Made by a program: the position numbers and the translations under genes. A stretch of DNA of 64,000 nt from Allomyces arbusculus (Eukaryota > Blastocladiomycota > Blastocladiomycetes > Blastocladiales > Blastocladiaceae). This document shows, one piece after another, positions 42,488-54,489 of this stretch. The DNA lies in NCBI GenBank assembly GCA_027604705.1, contig JADHYV010000023.1, forward strand, positions 124,001 to 188,000. The letters run 5' to 3'. Below the pieces are notes generated by a model, which saw only the letters and a program-made list of their open reading frames with translations, was not told the DNA's origin and did no database searches. The first letter of the stretch is position 1. Each line of letters starts with the position of its first letter.

Positions 42488-42951
42488 CTTCCTTCACATC
42501 CTCTCATCAACGTTTAGTCACCAAACGTCATTTTGGCAGCATGCTGGGAAGGAACGTTCAAGGTCACAAAGGCCCGTCGAGCGCGATTGTCTACCCGGAA
42601 GCCATGTTGGGCTAGGAACGTGTGTCAGGAAGAGATGATGTGAGGGTTGGATTCCTTGTGTACTGCAACATGATGTTGCGGTGCGACTCAAAGGGCTTTT
42701 CATACAAAACAATGCAGAGAACGGTTCATAAAGCCCAGTGCGCAATGATAAATCCAAACAAAAAGATGCATGAGCGTATGAAGCGCAATGGGTCGTAGAT
42801 GCGATTGATGGGTGATGAGAAACGTAGGAATGGATGAAGGACAACGAGCAACGACTCGAGCAAGCCGGATACGGCGGAAAACAGCGCCGCGGAAAAGACA
42901 AAAGAAACCCATGAAACAACCTCAAACAGCGAGAGGCAGCACGCCCGCGAC

Positions 42952-44932
42952 TTACGACGACACGATCATCCCGACGCTCACTACCGCAAAGGTCATTGCG
43001 GCCCGCGCCAGCATCCCCTCGCGCCCGGCCCCACCATCCGAATCGTGCGCGCCGCCCTCGGCCTTCGTCCCCGGCATTTCGGGCGGAATCATCTCCACAC
43101 ACGTTGCCGCGCCGCCATCATCGCCCGTCGGCCCAGCAGACCCGTTCTTGACAACCATGGCCTTCCCTCCGAAATTGCACGCGGTCGCATCCTTCTTCTG
43201 CGCCTCGTAATACGCATTCAGCGCCCACGAAATCTTAGCATCGACTGAGCACGCGCCGTACTTGCCGTATTGGCCCGAGGCAAAGTCGTCGGCCGACCCG
43301 AGATCCACGCAGCTTACTTTCCCGCACAAGTCGCCGAGAAACGCGGCCTTTTCCGTATACGTCCAGTTGAAGGGCAGCGTCGCGCGGCACTCGCGCCCGG
43401 CCTCGACGGCCATTTTCTGGCACGCGCACTTGGACGGAGTGGGGGGGAGCGGGGACGCGGTCGCCATCCACGTGTCGTCGACGCCGGGGCATTGTGGGCG
43501 CGAAGTGCTTGACTTGACCGAGTTCATGGAGATAGGCTATAGACGGAGGGAGGGGAAATGGTCAGTCTGAAAGTCGTGGCTTGCCATCGTGTGAATGTAC
43601 AGTTCACGCGTACCGTCGGTTTGGCCCCGCTCCACTGGTTCTTGAGGTTCGTGAAGTCGGGCAGCAGCGTCACGTTCGTGGCGGACGCCGACGCGACTTG
43701 CACGAGGCCGTACCGGTTGTCTTCCTCGGTGTACTCGTACGCGATCGCCCCATCAACGACCGCGTCCATGTCCGGCCCGTAAATCGACGAGACTAGGTGG
43801 GTGGGTGGAGGGTGCGCGCGGCGCAAAATGAGCATGGGCTCGCTGCGCGCCGATGCAAATAACACCAAACACAACGTACCGTCCGGGAACGTGCGCGGCG
43901 TGATGATGTTGCACCCAAACTCGCTGAGCAGCACGGGCACGCCGAGCGAGGCCAGTTCCTTGGTACGGTCGACGTACCCGGACGTCTCAAACGTTTGGTT
44001 GGCTGCGCACCACGAGTAGATGTTGGCGCCGTAAAAGTCGACCGCCGAGTCCTTGGCGCCGCACGTGTAGAACTGCATGTTGGGAATGCGTGTCGCCGCG
44101 TTGTCGGAAGCCTACTCGAACGTGGTGGCGAGGTTTAGGATCTGATGCAAAGGCGGCACAGAGTAGGCGAGCCAATGATGAAGACAGCACGTACCGCATA
44201 CCCAAGCGGGATCGCGCGCTTGCCCGTGACCTTAATATACTGGCGCACGTCGCGCACAAGTCCGCGCACGACTGCGGCCGACCGCGTCGAGGTACCCGCC
44301 GAGTCGGAGACCTCATTCCCGATCAGGAACCCGAGCACATTGTCGTACCCGGCAAACGCGTCGACGACGCGCAGGTACCGGTCGAGCAACTCGACGGTCA
44401 GGTGCGGATCCGACCGGTCGACGTGGAGCAACGGCGACTTGGCCGAGGCCATGTCGAGCAGCAGGTACATGTTGCGGTCGGCGAGCGCCGCCATAAACTG
44501 GTCGTGCGGGGCCGCCGCGTCAATGTCGTAGACGCGCACGACGTTGGCGCCGAGCGACGCGATCACGGGCAGGTCCCGCTCCCAGGCCGTGCGCTGCGCG
44601 TTGCTGATCGGGTCGATCACGTCGCCGCGGTACCGGGGTTGGTACGCGATGCCCTTGATCGAGAACCGCTGGCCCGCCGACGGGTCGAAAAAGTGGTTGC
44701 CCTTGATGACGAGCGCGGGCGGGCCGTTGCCCTTGGTCGCCACCGGGTCGGCCGGGATTGGGCCCGGCTCGGGCATTGGGCCGCCATGGACGACGCGCGG
44801 CGGGTTGGCGAGCAGGAGCAGCAGCGTTGCGAGAATCAGCATCACTGCAAAGAGCGCACGGCGAGGACGCGGGTGGATCGAGCGCAGGCGCGCATCGTGG
44901 TCACAGCGCGGTGCGGCGGGTGAGGGAGACAT
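42952..44932 (-). CDS. GH72 beta-1,3-glucanosyltransferase with X8/CBM43 module and GPI signal (Gas/Gel/Phr family), 577 aa
   Basis: Elongates and remodels cell-wall beta-1,3-glucan at the outer face of the plasma membrane. Exons (minus): 44932-44195, 44111-43880, 43792-43614 and 43536-42952; donors GTACGT, GTACGT, GTACGC. The GH72 domain begins RFSIKGIAYQPRYRGDVIDP and LGANVVRVYDID. The acid/base Glu is in GFLIGNEVSD and the nucleophile Glu in VPVLLSEFGCN. A Cys-rich X8/CBM43 module follows (KCACQKMAVEAGRECRATLP, GKYGACSVDAKISWALNAYY). A Ser/Gly linker and hydrophobic C-terminus (AAMTFAVVSVGMIVSS) indicate GPI anchoring. The N-terminal hydrophobic stretch (AVMLILATLLLLLANPP) comes after about 30 basic residues, long for a signal peptide. 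Gas-family identity is certain. Confidence 0.94.
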
Positions 44933-45425
44933 GTCGCGGCGTGTCGCGTTCAAGTGCGGCTGTGGGAGGAGAGAGGATCGGTCGGCGGCGAGATGGGGAG
45001 CGAGAGAGAGAAAGCGCAGCGTGCGGGTTAGCAAGCGCGGGAGCGTGAGATCAGCCAGTCGCGCGGGCCGCAAAGAGCCTTGCTTTTATCGGCACGGCAG
45101 GAGCACCACTGCGCCGCGTCGTGCGTGTTCCGGGAGCAGCGGGAGCGGGCGCCGGGAAGGTCGGGCCACGGCCAAATTGCACCGTGCTGCACGAGCGAGT
45201 CGCTGGCGAGTCTGAGACCGACGCAGACCGACAACATGACTGGTGGACCGACAGCCGGTCTCACGACGAATCCACCATCATGTCTCGACTCGCCGTCGTG
45301 CTGTCGCGCCTGGTCTCACTTTGGCGGCATGGCCGCTGCGTGTTGTGCAAGCGCAAATCTATCACCGTCCACTCGCCCGAGAACTATGTACAATGCGCGC
45401 CGTGCCGCGCTAGTCCGACCCCGCT
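44933..45425. other. Intergenic stretch upstream of the GH72 gene
   Basis: No gene seen. The open frame extends upstream of the chosen GH72 start to 45073 but is Arg/Leu-rich and unlikely to be coding. Holds the GH72 promoter and the 3' end of SUS1. Confidence 0.4.
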
Positions 45426-45851
45426 TCACTTGGCCCCGCCCGCAGCTGGTCCGAGCGCGGCCTGCACGCGCTGGCACAGGTCCTGCCGCACGCGGTCCGG
45501 CACGAGTTCTATGGGGTAATTTTGCGTGCGTCAGGACGAGCTCCTCGCGACTCTCTCCGAGAAGACAACCTCCCGCGCACCTTGTGCTGCTGGCACGATT
45601 TGGTGCACGAGCGACTCGACCGAGACCTTGTCAATCCCGTCCCGCTCAATCGCCTCGCGGATCTTGGCGCGCACTTGGTCGCGCCACCCGCACTCGGCGA
45701 GTTGCGCGCGTAGTTGCTCCTTGACTCTGTTCGTGAGAACGAAACCGTCAGCGTGATGATGGGGACGACATGGCCGATGTGACCGGCAAAAAATGTACAG
45801 GTCGCGCTCGCCCGACGCCATGAGCTTCTGGTAGAGTGACTGCCGGTCCAT
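45426..45851 (-). CDS. SUS1: SUS1/ENY2, shared subunit of SAGA DUB module and TREX-2, 93 aa
   Basis: A small helical protein that links transcription (SAGA deubiquitinase module) with mRNA export (TREX-2) at nuclear pores. Exons (minus): 45851-45799, 45726-45581 and 45508-45426 (donors GTACAT, GTGCGC). The product reads SGERDLVKEQLRAQLAECGW, then RDQVRAKIREAIERDGIDKV, VESLVHQIVPAAQELVPDRV and RQDLCQRVQAAL. All the conserved ENY2 positions (ECGWRD, the LV..I.P motif, LVPD.V) are present only with these introns removed. Yeast SUS1 also has two introns, an interesting parallel. Confidence 0.93.
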
Positions 45852-46281
45852 GGTGGGTGGGTGTGGGAAGGAACAGTCGTGAAGTTGGCGGGGACGTGGG
45901 TGCCGTGCGATGGGCGGTGTGATGGAGGCGCAGGCGTGACCGGCTATCCGACTTGACGGCGACGCTCGCGAGAACGAGTTGCAGCGGTCACAGCGTTGCC
46001 GCAGGACCAGGATATTGCATCAAGTCGCGACGAGGTGGACGGCCTCCGCGGTGCTCAGCGAAAACGGCGCCGCGATGCCGTGTCGCCGGGCTGTGAACGA
46101 ACACCGAACGAACGGATCTCGTGGCCCTGTCGTGAGCGCGACGGCCGACGATCGCTCACCAACCTCGGCCTTGCGGCGGCCGTCGCGCGCTAGCTTGGTC
46201 CTCGTTCAATGCGATCAACCATCAGGTCGAATTGACCTGTCGCAATTGCTACCTGTTGAGAAATCGACACCACAACCAAAA
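45852..46281. other. Shared upstream region of SUS1 and the PSMG3-like gene
   Basis: About 430 bases between divergent genes of nuclear and proteasome function. No gene seen. Confidence 0.45.
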
Positions 46282-46828
46282 ATGACCAGCCTCCTCGCCG
46301 ACCCAAGCATTCCGCACGGCGGCCCGCCCGCTCCAACCACTTCCCCTGCCGTCCCGCGGGTCAAGCAATCCTGCATCCAAGTCGACGGCGTCGCGACCAA
46401 CCTGGTCCTGATCCTCTACGCGGACCGCACGCAGGTCATTGTCACGCAGCTCGGCAAGATAGGGGTTACGGTGCGCCTGCTCTACCTTCACCCGCCCTTC
46501 CTCGCCGTCCACGAGACACTCACACGCACACCCGTAGCTCGAAGTCGACTGCATCGACCCCGGCGTGCCGGCACTCGGCATCGACACGCGCGCCATCGAA
46601 TCGCGGCTGCTCGGTTCTGCAGACCCGGTGCACTCGGTTTACGCGACTGAGATTGCGCGACTCGTCAAGCTCGCGGGGGGCGCTTTGCCTGCGGTTATCT
46701 CGCTCGGGTTCCCGCGGCGCCCTGCTCGCGACGAGGACGCCGATTTGGACATGGACGCGGCGTCCGCCGAGGCGACGCGGATGGCCGCGATCATGCAGGG
46801 GCTGCAGGACCTGATCAGGCAAGGATGA
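46282..46828 (+). CDS. PSMG3: Proteasome assembly chaperone 3-like (PAC3/PSMG3), 157 aa
   Basis: A chaperone acting with PAC4 in assembly of the 20S alpha ring. Exons are 46282-46464 and 46538-46828 (donor GTTACG, acceptor CGTAG). Family positions visible are VDGVATNLVLILYADRTQVI, VTQLGKIG at the splice junction, SRLLGSADPVHSVYATEIAR, then ALPAVISLGFP near the end, where PAC3 proteins have a beta-strand with a similar pattern. The C-terminus has an acidic insert (ARDEDADLDMDAAS) followed by a helix. The match is from memory of human PAC3 and is moderate; no other family fits as well. Confidence 0.72.
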
Positions 46829-46992
46829 GCATGCGGGAAACGATGGAAATCATGATTTTGGGAAACCAGAAACCAAGTGCGATGGCAGTCCAAACCGATC
46901 AGTCTCTCTCTCTCCGCGTCCCCGCCCCCAGGATTGGGGGCGTCGCGCACGACACGCTGCGCCGTCCGATCGAGCGACCTGCGTCCGACAAT

Positions 46993-48877
46993 TCAGAACT
47001 TGATGTCAATGATGCGCCCCTTGGCCTGTTGCCGCGTGTAGGGCCGGTAGAGCACGTAGAAGAACGTGAGCACGACAAACCCGAGAATCACAAAGATGAG
47101 GACGTTGAAGCAGTACTTGAGCTCGCGCAGGTTGAGAATCGACTGCAGGAAGATGGCTAAGCGGTGCACGACAACGGTCAGACCAAACATGACGGCGAAA
47201 AGAGAGAGCCAGCATAGCAAAAACGTACTCGACGACGATGTATACCGCGCATAGTCCTGGAACGCCCACGTCGAAAACTGGGCCACGGCCAGCGACGACA
47301 GCACAATCAAGCCCGAGTTAAAGACAAGCGACGACATCATCGTCTCGCCAATCCGCATTGGGTGCACCGACAGGAACAGGATGCGCATGCCCATCTTGGT
47401 CGTGCCCTTGATCACGCACAGCAGAAGCCAAAACGTGAAGAGCGCGTAAAAGGCGATCCCAATGAACGGGATGTTTTGCAGCGAGATCAAAAAGTCGTTG
47501 AGGAACGAGGTCAAGGTCAGCGCGCCAAACAGCGGCGGCAGCATGTAGATGCAAATGTGCAGGATCCAAAAGAGCGACAGGAAGGTGCTAGTGGGGGGAG
47601 GGGGGGTAAGGGGGATGTGAGCGAGCGGTCGGAAACGAGCGTGTCCGGTCCGGTCCGGTCATGGAAGACCTGGCGTACCCAATGAAACCGAGAAACAGCT
47701 TGCCAAACTGCGCAAGCACGTTGATCCCGCCGCTCTTGTAGCTCAGTTCGAGCAGCCGGTACTGGTTCTCAAGCAACAGCACGTCGCGCTTGAATTCCTG
47801 CTCCTTTTTCTTGTGCACGCGCGACTTTTTGTTGAACGCCGTGCGCGCCACCTTGGCCAGGTCCTTGCCCTCCTTTTCCATTTCCTCAGCTGCCTGCAGC
47901 AGCAACGCCGCTTGCTCGCCGATAACCTTCTTGCGCTGCTTGTAGACCTCGGCCTTGATGGGCTTGGGCCGGTACTTAAATTCCATGAGCAAGTCAAACG
48001 GCAGCGCAACCAGCCCGACGCCGCTGAACACAGAGAACAGGAGCCACCCGATCAGCGTCGCAAACGCGACGGTCGAGATTAGGACTGAGACGTGGATCGT
48101 GTCGACGGCTGTCGAGGATTTGCACTATTGTTGCGCAACGTTCGTTCGGTTAAACCGGTCCGATTCAAGCACTTCCGCGATTCGAGATAAGGAACGAACC
48201 ACATTCGCGTCGGCACAATAGCTTGCTGAAATGGCATCGCCCGGCATCAGGGGCGCGGTCAGCGTCGTCGTATTCACATTGACGTAGCCGAGGAACGCCC
48301 ACAGCAAGTAATCGATGATGCCGAAGACGACGACGGTCGGAACAATCCACTTGAACGCGTAGACGACTTGGGACGTGGTCGTGCTAAGGTCGTCGAGAAG
48401 GAAGCGTCAGAATTGCGCTCGCACCACCAAATCGGGTGGACGTGAACGCGTACGTCGAGTCGCCCGCATCGTCCTTGTCGTCGACGCCCTCGTAGTAGAA
48501 CATGACAAACGGCACAGTCACGAGCCCGAGAATCACCGAGGCAATGAAGAACGAGAAGTTGATGGTCGTCATGGGAATGCCTCCTGCGGCTGTAAAATTG
48601 CCCTGCTGGTTGGCGACATCGAGCGGGAGCAGGAAGATGTTGTAGCAGGCGACGGACAGGCTCAGGACCTATGCACGCGCGTAAAGGAGCGGGTCAGCAT
48701 GTGTTCTCGCTGAAAAAACAACGTCAGCTGTGCGGCGAGGCGTACCACGACAATTTTTGGGAACCATGCGACCCACTTGTCGTCCGGATGTTGGAAGTAG
48801 ACGACAAAGTAGATGCTCCCGATGATGATCAAGAGCGCAAAGATGACCGTGGTCAGGATCAGGACCACGTCCACCAT
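46993..48877 (-). CDS. LIMR/LMBR1-family polytopic membrane protein, 523 aa
   Basis: A multi-spanning protein of the LMBR1 superfamily, of the type shared by plants, protists and zoosporic fungi. Exons (minus): 48877-48746, 48668-48454, 48383-48200, 48124-47679 and 47587-46993; donors GTACGC, GTACGC, GTTCGT, GTACGC, total length in frame. Hallmarks are YFQHPDDKWVAWFPKIVVV near the start, then SLSVACYNIFLLPLDVANQQ, TVPFVMFYYEGVDDKDD, FSGVGLVALPFDLLMEFKYR, a charged cytosolic loop (about 100 residues, coiled-coil-like), and SVHPMRIGETMMSSLVFNSG. About nine hydrophobic segments. Function in fungi is unknown. The third donor could instead lie 3 nt earlier. Confidence 0.88.
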
Positions 48878-49527
48878 GGCGAATCGGGTGTGGTCACGGC
48901 AGCCACGACGACGGAGGGCGAAAGCAGGAGCAGTTCACGAGGTCAAAGAGCAGCTTGGACGACCGGGCGGAGGGCAATAAACACTCGAGATCCGGGGCGA
49001 CAGGTACGGTTTCGTGTGCGCGTTGAAGAGGCAGAAGAAATGCTTGGCCGCTTCCTGCAGTCAAAAGGTAATAGAGCCGGCAGTCGAGGAGGTGCTGGAT
49101 TGGTCGTCGGCGCGTCTGCTTTTGGCAGCGACGGATGGGTGCTGGCCTGCACTGGCGGTGGATCGCGCGCGCTTTCCGCCAAGGGAGATATTGGCTTGCA
49201 GCGGGTCGTAGCGGTCGAGGAGACTGGTTGTCGTGATCCTGGAAGGCGGCTGCCGAATGTATCGGGAGCGGCATGCGTGATCTCGACGATGTCGACTGGG
49301 GAGATGGGGAACGACGCGGTCGCGTGAGGTTCACGTGCAATTTATCATGCACTTTTCGTCTTCCGCTTGTTCTCTTTTCGCCCATCTCGCTCGGGTTGGT
49401 TGGATCGGGTTGGGATCTCGTTTGTCTCCCACTCTCTGAGCTCAAATCTCTGGCCCAAATGCATTGTTCATCGTGCGGTCGGCATTCTCCACCGCCTCAG
49501 GCGCTCCAATGCTACCCGACACGCGAC
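48878..49527. other. Intergenic stretch upstream of the LIMR gene
   Basis: No gene seen. A 183-codon open frame on the minus strand lacks motifs. Holds the LIMR promoter and the 3' end of the ARM-SPRY gene. Confidence 0.4.
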
Positions 49528-52500
49528 CTACGGCTGCTGCGCGAGCCGCTCCAAGATCCGTTGCCGGACGTACATGCCGTTCGCTCCACCAAAGACAAAT
49601 GGCCTTTGCCCGGCATTCAGCAAACTACGCCCGACGCCGCGGTAAAACGGCACGCGCAGACCATGCCACTCCTGCACCGTCGCCGCGGCCACGACATGCC
49701 CGCCGTGCGTCACGTACACGTCCTCAACCTGTTCCCCATCCTCCCCCTCGCGTGCCGTCATCCCCACCCCAAGCACGTCGCCGTCAGCCAAATGAAACGC
49801 GTCGACGGAAACGAGGACATGCTCGTCACCACTGACCGCTGCGCGGGACACGAGTTCGGCCGTCATGGTTGTGGGATCGACGCGGAAGACGATCTGCGCG
49901 CCGTCAGCAAACCGGTCGAGGACGCCCACGGCCACGCCGCGCGTGCGGTCAAGCCCTTCGATCGTCAATTCAAGGTATAGGACCGTGTCGTCACTGTCGA
50001 TCGCGTCGGGCTCGGCCGAGTCGACGGTCAGGAGAGCGTCCGCGATAGCGTTCGAGACATCAGCTTGGGCTGGGAGATCGTGCGAAAACACTTGCCGTGC
50101 CAAGTGCAGCGGGGAGCTGTAGGGCGACAAGCGGGTTGGGCTTGGCCCGGGCGAACGGGGACCGGCGGATCGGGGTGCGGTTGTTGGCGAGATGGGCACC
50201 TTGAACGTCGCGTCTTGCGCGTTAGAGACAACCCAGCCGGCATGGTGCAGCAAGGCTTCACCGAGCGACATGTAGTCGGTATTGGGGAAACTACAAACAG
50301 TGGTAGTGAGCTTGTTAGTGAGAAACCACTCTGAAAAGGCTAGCAACGGACGCGTACAAGATAGGATCGAGCGCATGTCCAAAGTGCACGCGGCATCCTT
50401 GGTTCGACGACATGGAAAGTGCCTGTAGATTGCATCGAATGAGTTTCGGCGTCGCATCATGACGATGACGAAAAAAATTGCACGTACCGGGTACCAAATC
50501 GTCTCGCTGTTCACGCCTTCAAACGCAATCCCGAGATCATGGCCGTTGAGCGAATACGAAATGGTGGCCTCGTCAAGATCAATCATGCAGCCGACGCGGT
50601 CGCCTGGGCTCCACGCCATGCCATAATCCATGCCCTGCGAGATCGGCAATGTGAGAATCCAAAGCAATATGGGGGTGCCACGTCGCGGCGTAACACGAAA
50701 ACGCACCTCCGAGTGGACGACCTGGCCGTGCCATTTCTTGCACCGCTTCCCGTCATACGCGTAAGAATGCTCGTCGTCGCCGACGCCGCGGCCATTCGTT
50801 AAATTGAAGTGGCACTGCTGCGATGCCCAGCCGATCTGAAATAGACCGTCCGACAGAAGCTCCACCTCAAACATGAACCGGCCGCTCGTGTGCACGCCGT
50901 GCGTTGCACGAACCGACTCGAACGCCCACGTCGTGTTCCATGCCTAATTACGTACCGTTGCGAGTCAGTCTTGGCTCCACCAAGTCCAAACTGCTGGCAT
51001 TCGTACCTCAATCCCGGCCGGACACGTCATCAAGCTCACCGTCTTATCCTGGTCGCTGAGCCGCACCACGTCGTGGTTCGCGCCGTGCTCGTTGAACAGT
51101 TCCGGCGACTGGTTCATTACGTGGTCGAGGACGAGCGCCGCGTCAAACTGCACCAGCGTCGACCCGGACTCGACGAGGGCGCGCCACGCTGTCGTCACGA
51201 GCCGCGGGGTGCGCCGCAACATAGACCGCGACAGATGCAGGCCGCATCGTGCGAGCGCGCCCATGACTGGCTCGATCAGGACCGTATCCTCGTTGGCGCA
51301 GGCGAGCAAGGTGCCAAGGAACTTTTCTGTAGTCAGGTAGGACCGCACGGGCTCTTTTTCGGAACCGAAGCGCGGAAAATGAGTCTTCATTCGCAAAGAA
51401 CCGTGCATGGGAAATGAACGAACCGTGGCGGAAAAGCAGCGCGAGAAGCTGCATCGCGGCCATAGCAATACTGTTCTTGACACTCGTGAACACGGTCGGG
51501 ACTGGCGAGTACGCGCGATCGTCGAGATGGCGCAGCGGCTTGAGCTCCAAGTGGTCGTCGACAAGCGGGAGCATAAGCAGGTCAAACAGCGCGTCGACGA
51601 ACAGCTCGAGAATGTCGGCGTGCGTCTCGAGCAACTGTTCAACAATAGCCGGAAACGTGGCAAACACGCTCAAGTTCGCGACAATGCCCTCGAGCTGCTC
51701 GGCCAAATGGTTGACGGGCACGGGCCCGAGATCGACGGTTCCCACGACTGCAGCTGACGACAGCGGTGAGTCGAGATGCGCCACGAGTGAATGCTGCTCG
51801 CCGTTGTGCAACTGGGTCATAGACGTTTCCGGCGACGCGTGCGGCGGCGTTGCTGGCGCCGCCGACGTCGGGCTGTTGGACGCGCTGGGCGGGAACATCG
51901 GGGCCGTGGGCGAGAATGGTCCCGTCGAATCGTGCGGCGACGTGGGTAGCGACGACAACATTGCATCTTCGCGCTCATCGGCCATGACGAGCGCCGTCAT
52001 GAACTCGTGGTTGACTTCGAGCAGCGTGCCGAGCACATACGGCTGCAGCACGTCGTCGGCGAGCCACACAATCAGCATGTCTGGCGCGTGCATGACCAGG
52101 CCGCACAACAGTTTGGCCGCCATGATCCCAACGCGCGGGCGCGGGTTCTGCACGAGCATGCGGCCAATCGCATCGGGCACGCCGCTCGCCGTAAGGCTGT
52201 CCATGGTCTCGACAGCCACCGTTGACAGGTTGAACACAATCCCAAGTGCGCCCAGGGCCACGTCTGGATCGTCGGCGCGCAGCATGCCCGGGAGCGCTGC
52301 GGGAATCTTGGCCTGGGCAATAGCGCCCGGGTGGACCGACGGCGAGCCGCACAGCTGCGTGATGATGTCGACGGCATAGAGCGGGAACAGGTGCCGGGAG
52401 CTCGACACAAACTGAATGAGTGCTGGGAACTCGCGAGACTCGAGGATGACGCGGTTGGCCTCGGGAACACTCGCCAAGTCGTGCAGTAAGGCCAAGGCCC

Positions 52501-54076
52501 TGAAAAAAGACAACGAACGTATGAGTGAGCTGTCACGAAAACGAAAAGAGGGAAATGAGGCAGGAGGAGACGCACCAGTACTCGCAGTCCTCGTCGCCCA
52601 CCACCAAGCACGCCATGGCCTTGGGAACCACGCCGAGCGTGACAATCTCCCGCTGGTATTCCACTTGCCGCAGTCCCAGAAATTTGAGAATCAAGAGCAC
52701 AATCTTGGTCAAGGGCAGATCCTGCGTCGAGACGAGATGCACGAGCGATCGCGCCAACCCATGCGCGCATCGAAGCTCGTCGCGGAACACGTCCTTCAGA
52801 GCCAGCTCGCGCACGAGCCCCGTCGCCCAGTACGTCAGCTCCAAGTCCTCGGTGCGAATGGCGCCCGAGACCAGGCCAACAATGTGGCACGCCTCGAGCG
52901 ACTGCAAATGGTAGACTTGCGACGATCGATCGGGCAGTGATCCGACGAGCCGGACGAGCGCGTGAAAGCACAGTTTTTGGACGGCGGCGTTGCCAAAAAC
53001 AATGCGCAGCGTGTGGCCCAGGAGGAGAATGAAACCGGCATGGGCAAGGTCTTGCCGGATCGGCTCTATCAGAATCAATTGATTCGAGATGAGCTGAATG
53101 TAATGGAGCCGGCAGCGCACAGGAAAAGGGGCGCACCCGTTGTTGCGAGCGAGTGCACGAGGAGTACGGCCCACTGGACCAACTCACGGCGTGTCTGCGA
53201 CGTGAGCAGCTCCTTGAGACTGTCGAGCAGGCTCGAGTTGCGGACGAGATCAATCCTGGCCTCCTCTAGTGCATGAGCAGAGCAGTCTGAGTCTACACGC
53301 GGCAAACAAGAGAGGAAAAACGTGGAGAATGCACCATGCGAGCTCACGAGTTCGTACAGCGCCACCGTCGCTTCCCGCAGCGTCGACTCCGAGTCGGACG
53401 TAGCCAGCACATGCGCGAGCAAGAACGGAACGCCTTCTTGGATCAAGATCTCGTGGTAGTCGTCGATTTTCGCGAGCTGCTGCAGCACCGTGACGGCCTT
53501 GTGCCGCCGGACCGGATTAGCGGTTTGCATGGCCATTTGCGTGATGTAGGCGAGGTGCTTTGCTAGTGGAGGAGGTAGGTGGACATGTAGCGGTCTGAGC
53601 GTTCGTTCGGCAATAAATCGAAGCCCAAGGGGAATAATTACGCTGCGCAGCCCGATCGAGCAGGATTCGTGTTGCCGTGCCGCGGAGCAGCACCGAGGGC
53701 GTCTGCGTAAGCTCGGCAAGCGACTCGATTCTGATACCTGAAGTGAGACTTTGCGTCAACGCAAAGTGCCAGAAGGACAATGGGGATTGCATGCCGAACG
53801 ATAGGTACACGCTTCCAACCGCTTCGAGTTGCGCAGGAACCCCATGGGACCTTCACCTGACACGACGCGCGCCTTGCGATGCGCACGCTTGCGTTGTGCA
53901 CGCCGTTCCTCGTCCTCGCTCATACCCGAGCTGGCTCTTCGTGGCCGCGGTGCGTTCATTTCGTCACGCGCGTGCCGCGCCGTTGAAATGGCCATGAGCA
54001 GGCCGGTGACAGCGCACGCAACGAGGATCGGGACTGAGACGTTCGCGGGTGCAGCCATTGATTTGATGTCGGCCAT
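49528..54076 (-). CDS. Membrane-anchored armadillo-repeat protein with C-terminal SPRY domain
   Basis: Exons (minus): 54076-53809, 53737-53642, 53562-53335, 53265-53137, 53065-52576, 52499-51424, 51353-51007, 50943 to about 50490, then to 49528. The first seven joins are in frame. The last intron (roughly 50490-50297) is uncertain; donor GTACCC with acceptor TTTGTAG keeps frame. The N-terminus has a membrane segment (VSVPILVACAVTGLLMAI), then a basic region. Armadillo/HEAT-like helices run to about residue 870 (RRHKAVTVLQQLAKIDDYHE, VVPKAMACLVVGDEDCEYWA, AAKLLCGLVMHAPDM), with a Ser/Pro-rich insert. The SPRY domain shows SGRFMFEVELLSDGLFQIGW, VGDDEHSYAYDG and DRVGCMIDLDEATISYSLNG. No RING is seen. 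Likely a membrane-tethered scaffold; partners unknown. Confidence 0.82.
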
Positions 54077-54489
54077 GGTACGGAAAGGAGGAGCAAGCTG
54101 GACCGCGAATACTGAACAAGCTGGGCCCAGACGCGTTGAACAGCTCTGTCGATAATTGGTCGAGGCGAGCGCGGAGGGATCGTGCAGCGAATTGCTCTTC
54201 AGGCTCAAATCATCGAGTGCTTACTTGACCATCAACGTCCAATGCGAGAAGTAAAGCTGGGCTTGTTGGCGAGGAGCTGAGGAGACGCGTGTTGGATCAA
54301 GGAAACGCGGTCAAACGCTGGCCGAAAACCGGTGCAAGCTGTGGTCCTGCAGTCAAGAGTAGCGAGGTTTTTTTAGGTTACAGCCACGACGCGCTCACGT
54401 TGTCGTTGCAAGCCTACGTGCATTCGAGATTCGAAATGCTGTGAGGTGCAAGCGTCAAACCACCCTTAATCTCAGTGTTGACCAACGCA
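54077..54489. other. Shared upstream region of the ARM-SPRY and NAXE genes
   Basis: About 410 bases between divergent genes; AT-richer. No gene seen. Confidence 0.4.

Larger units (their letters stand above)
41703..42951. other. AT-richer intergenic stretch
   Basis: About 1.25 kb with no protein gene seen. It contains a short tandem repeat and a tRNA-like element, listed separately. Confidence 0.4.
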
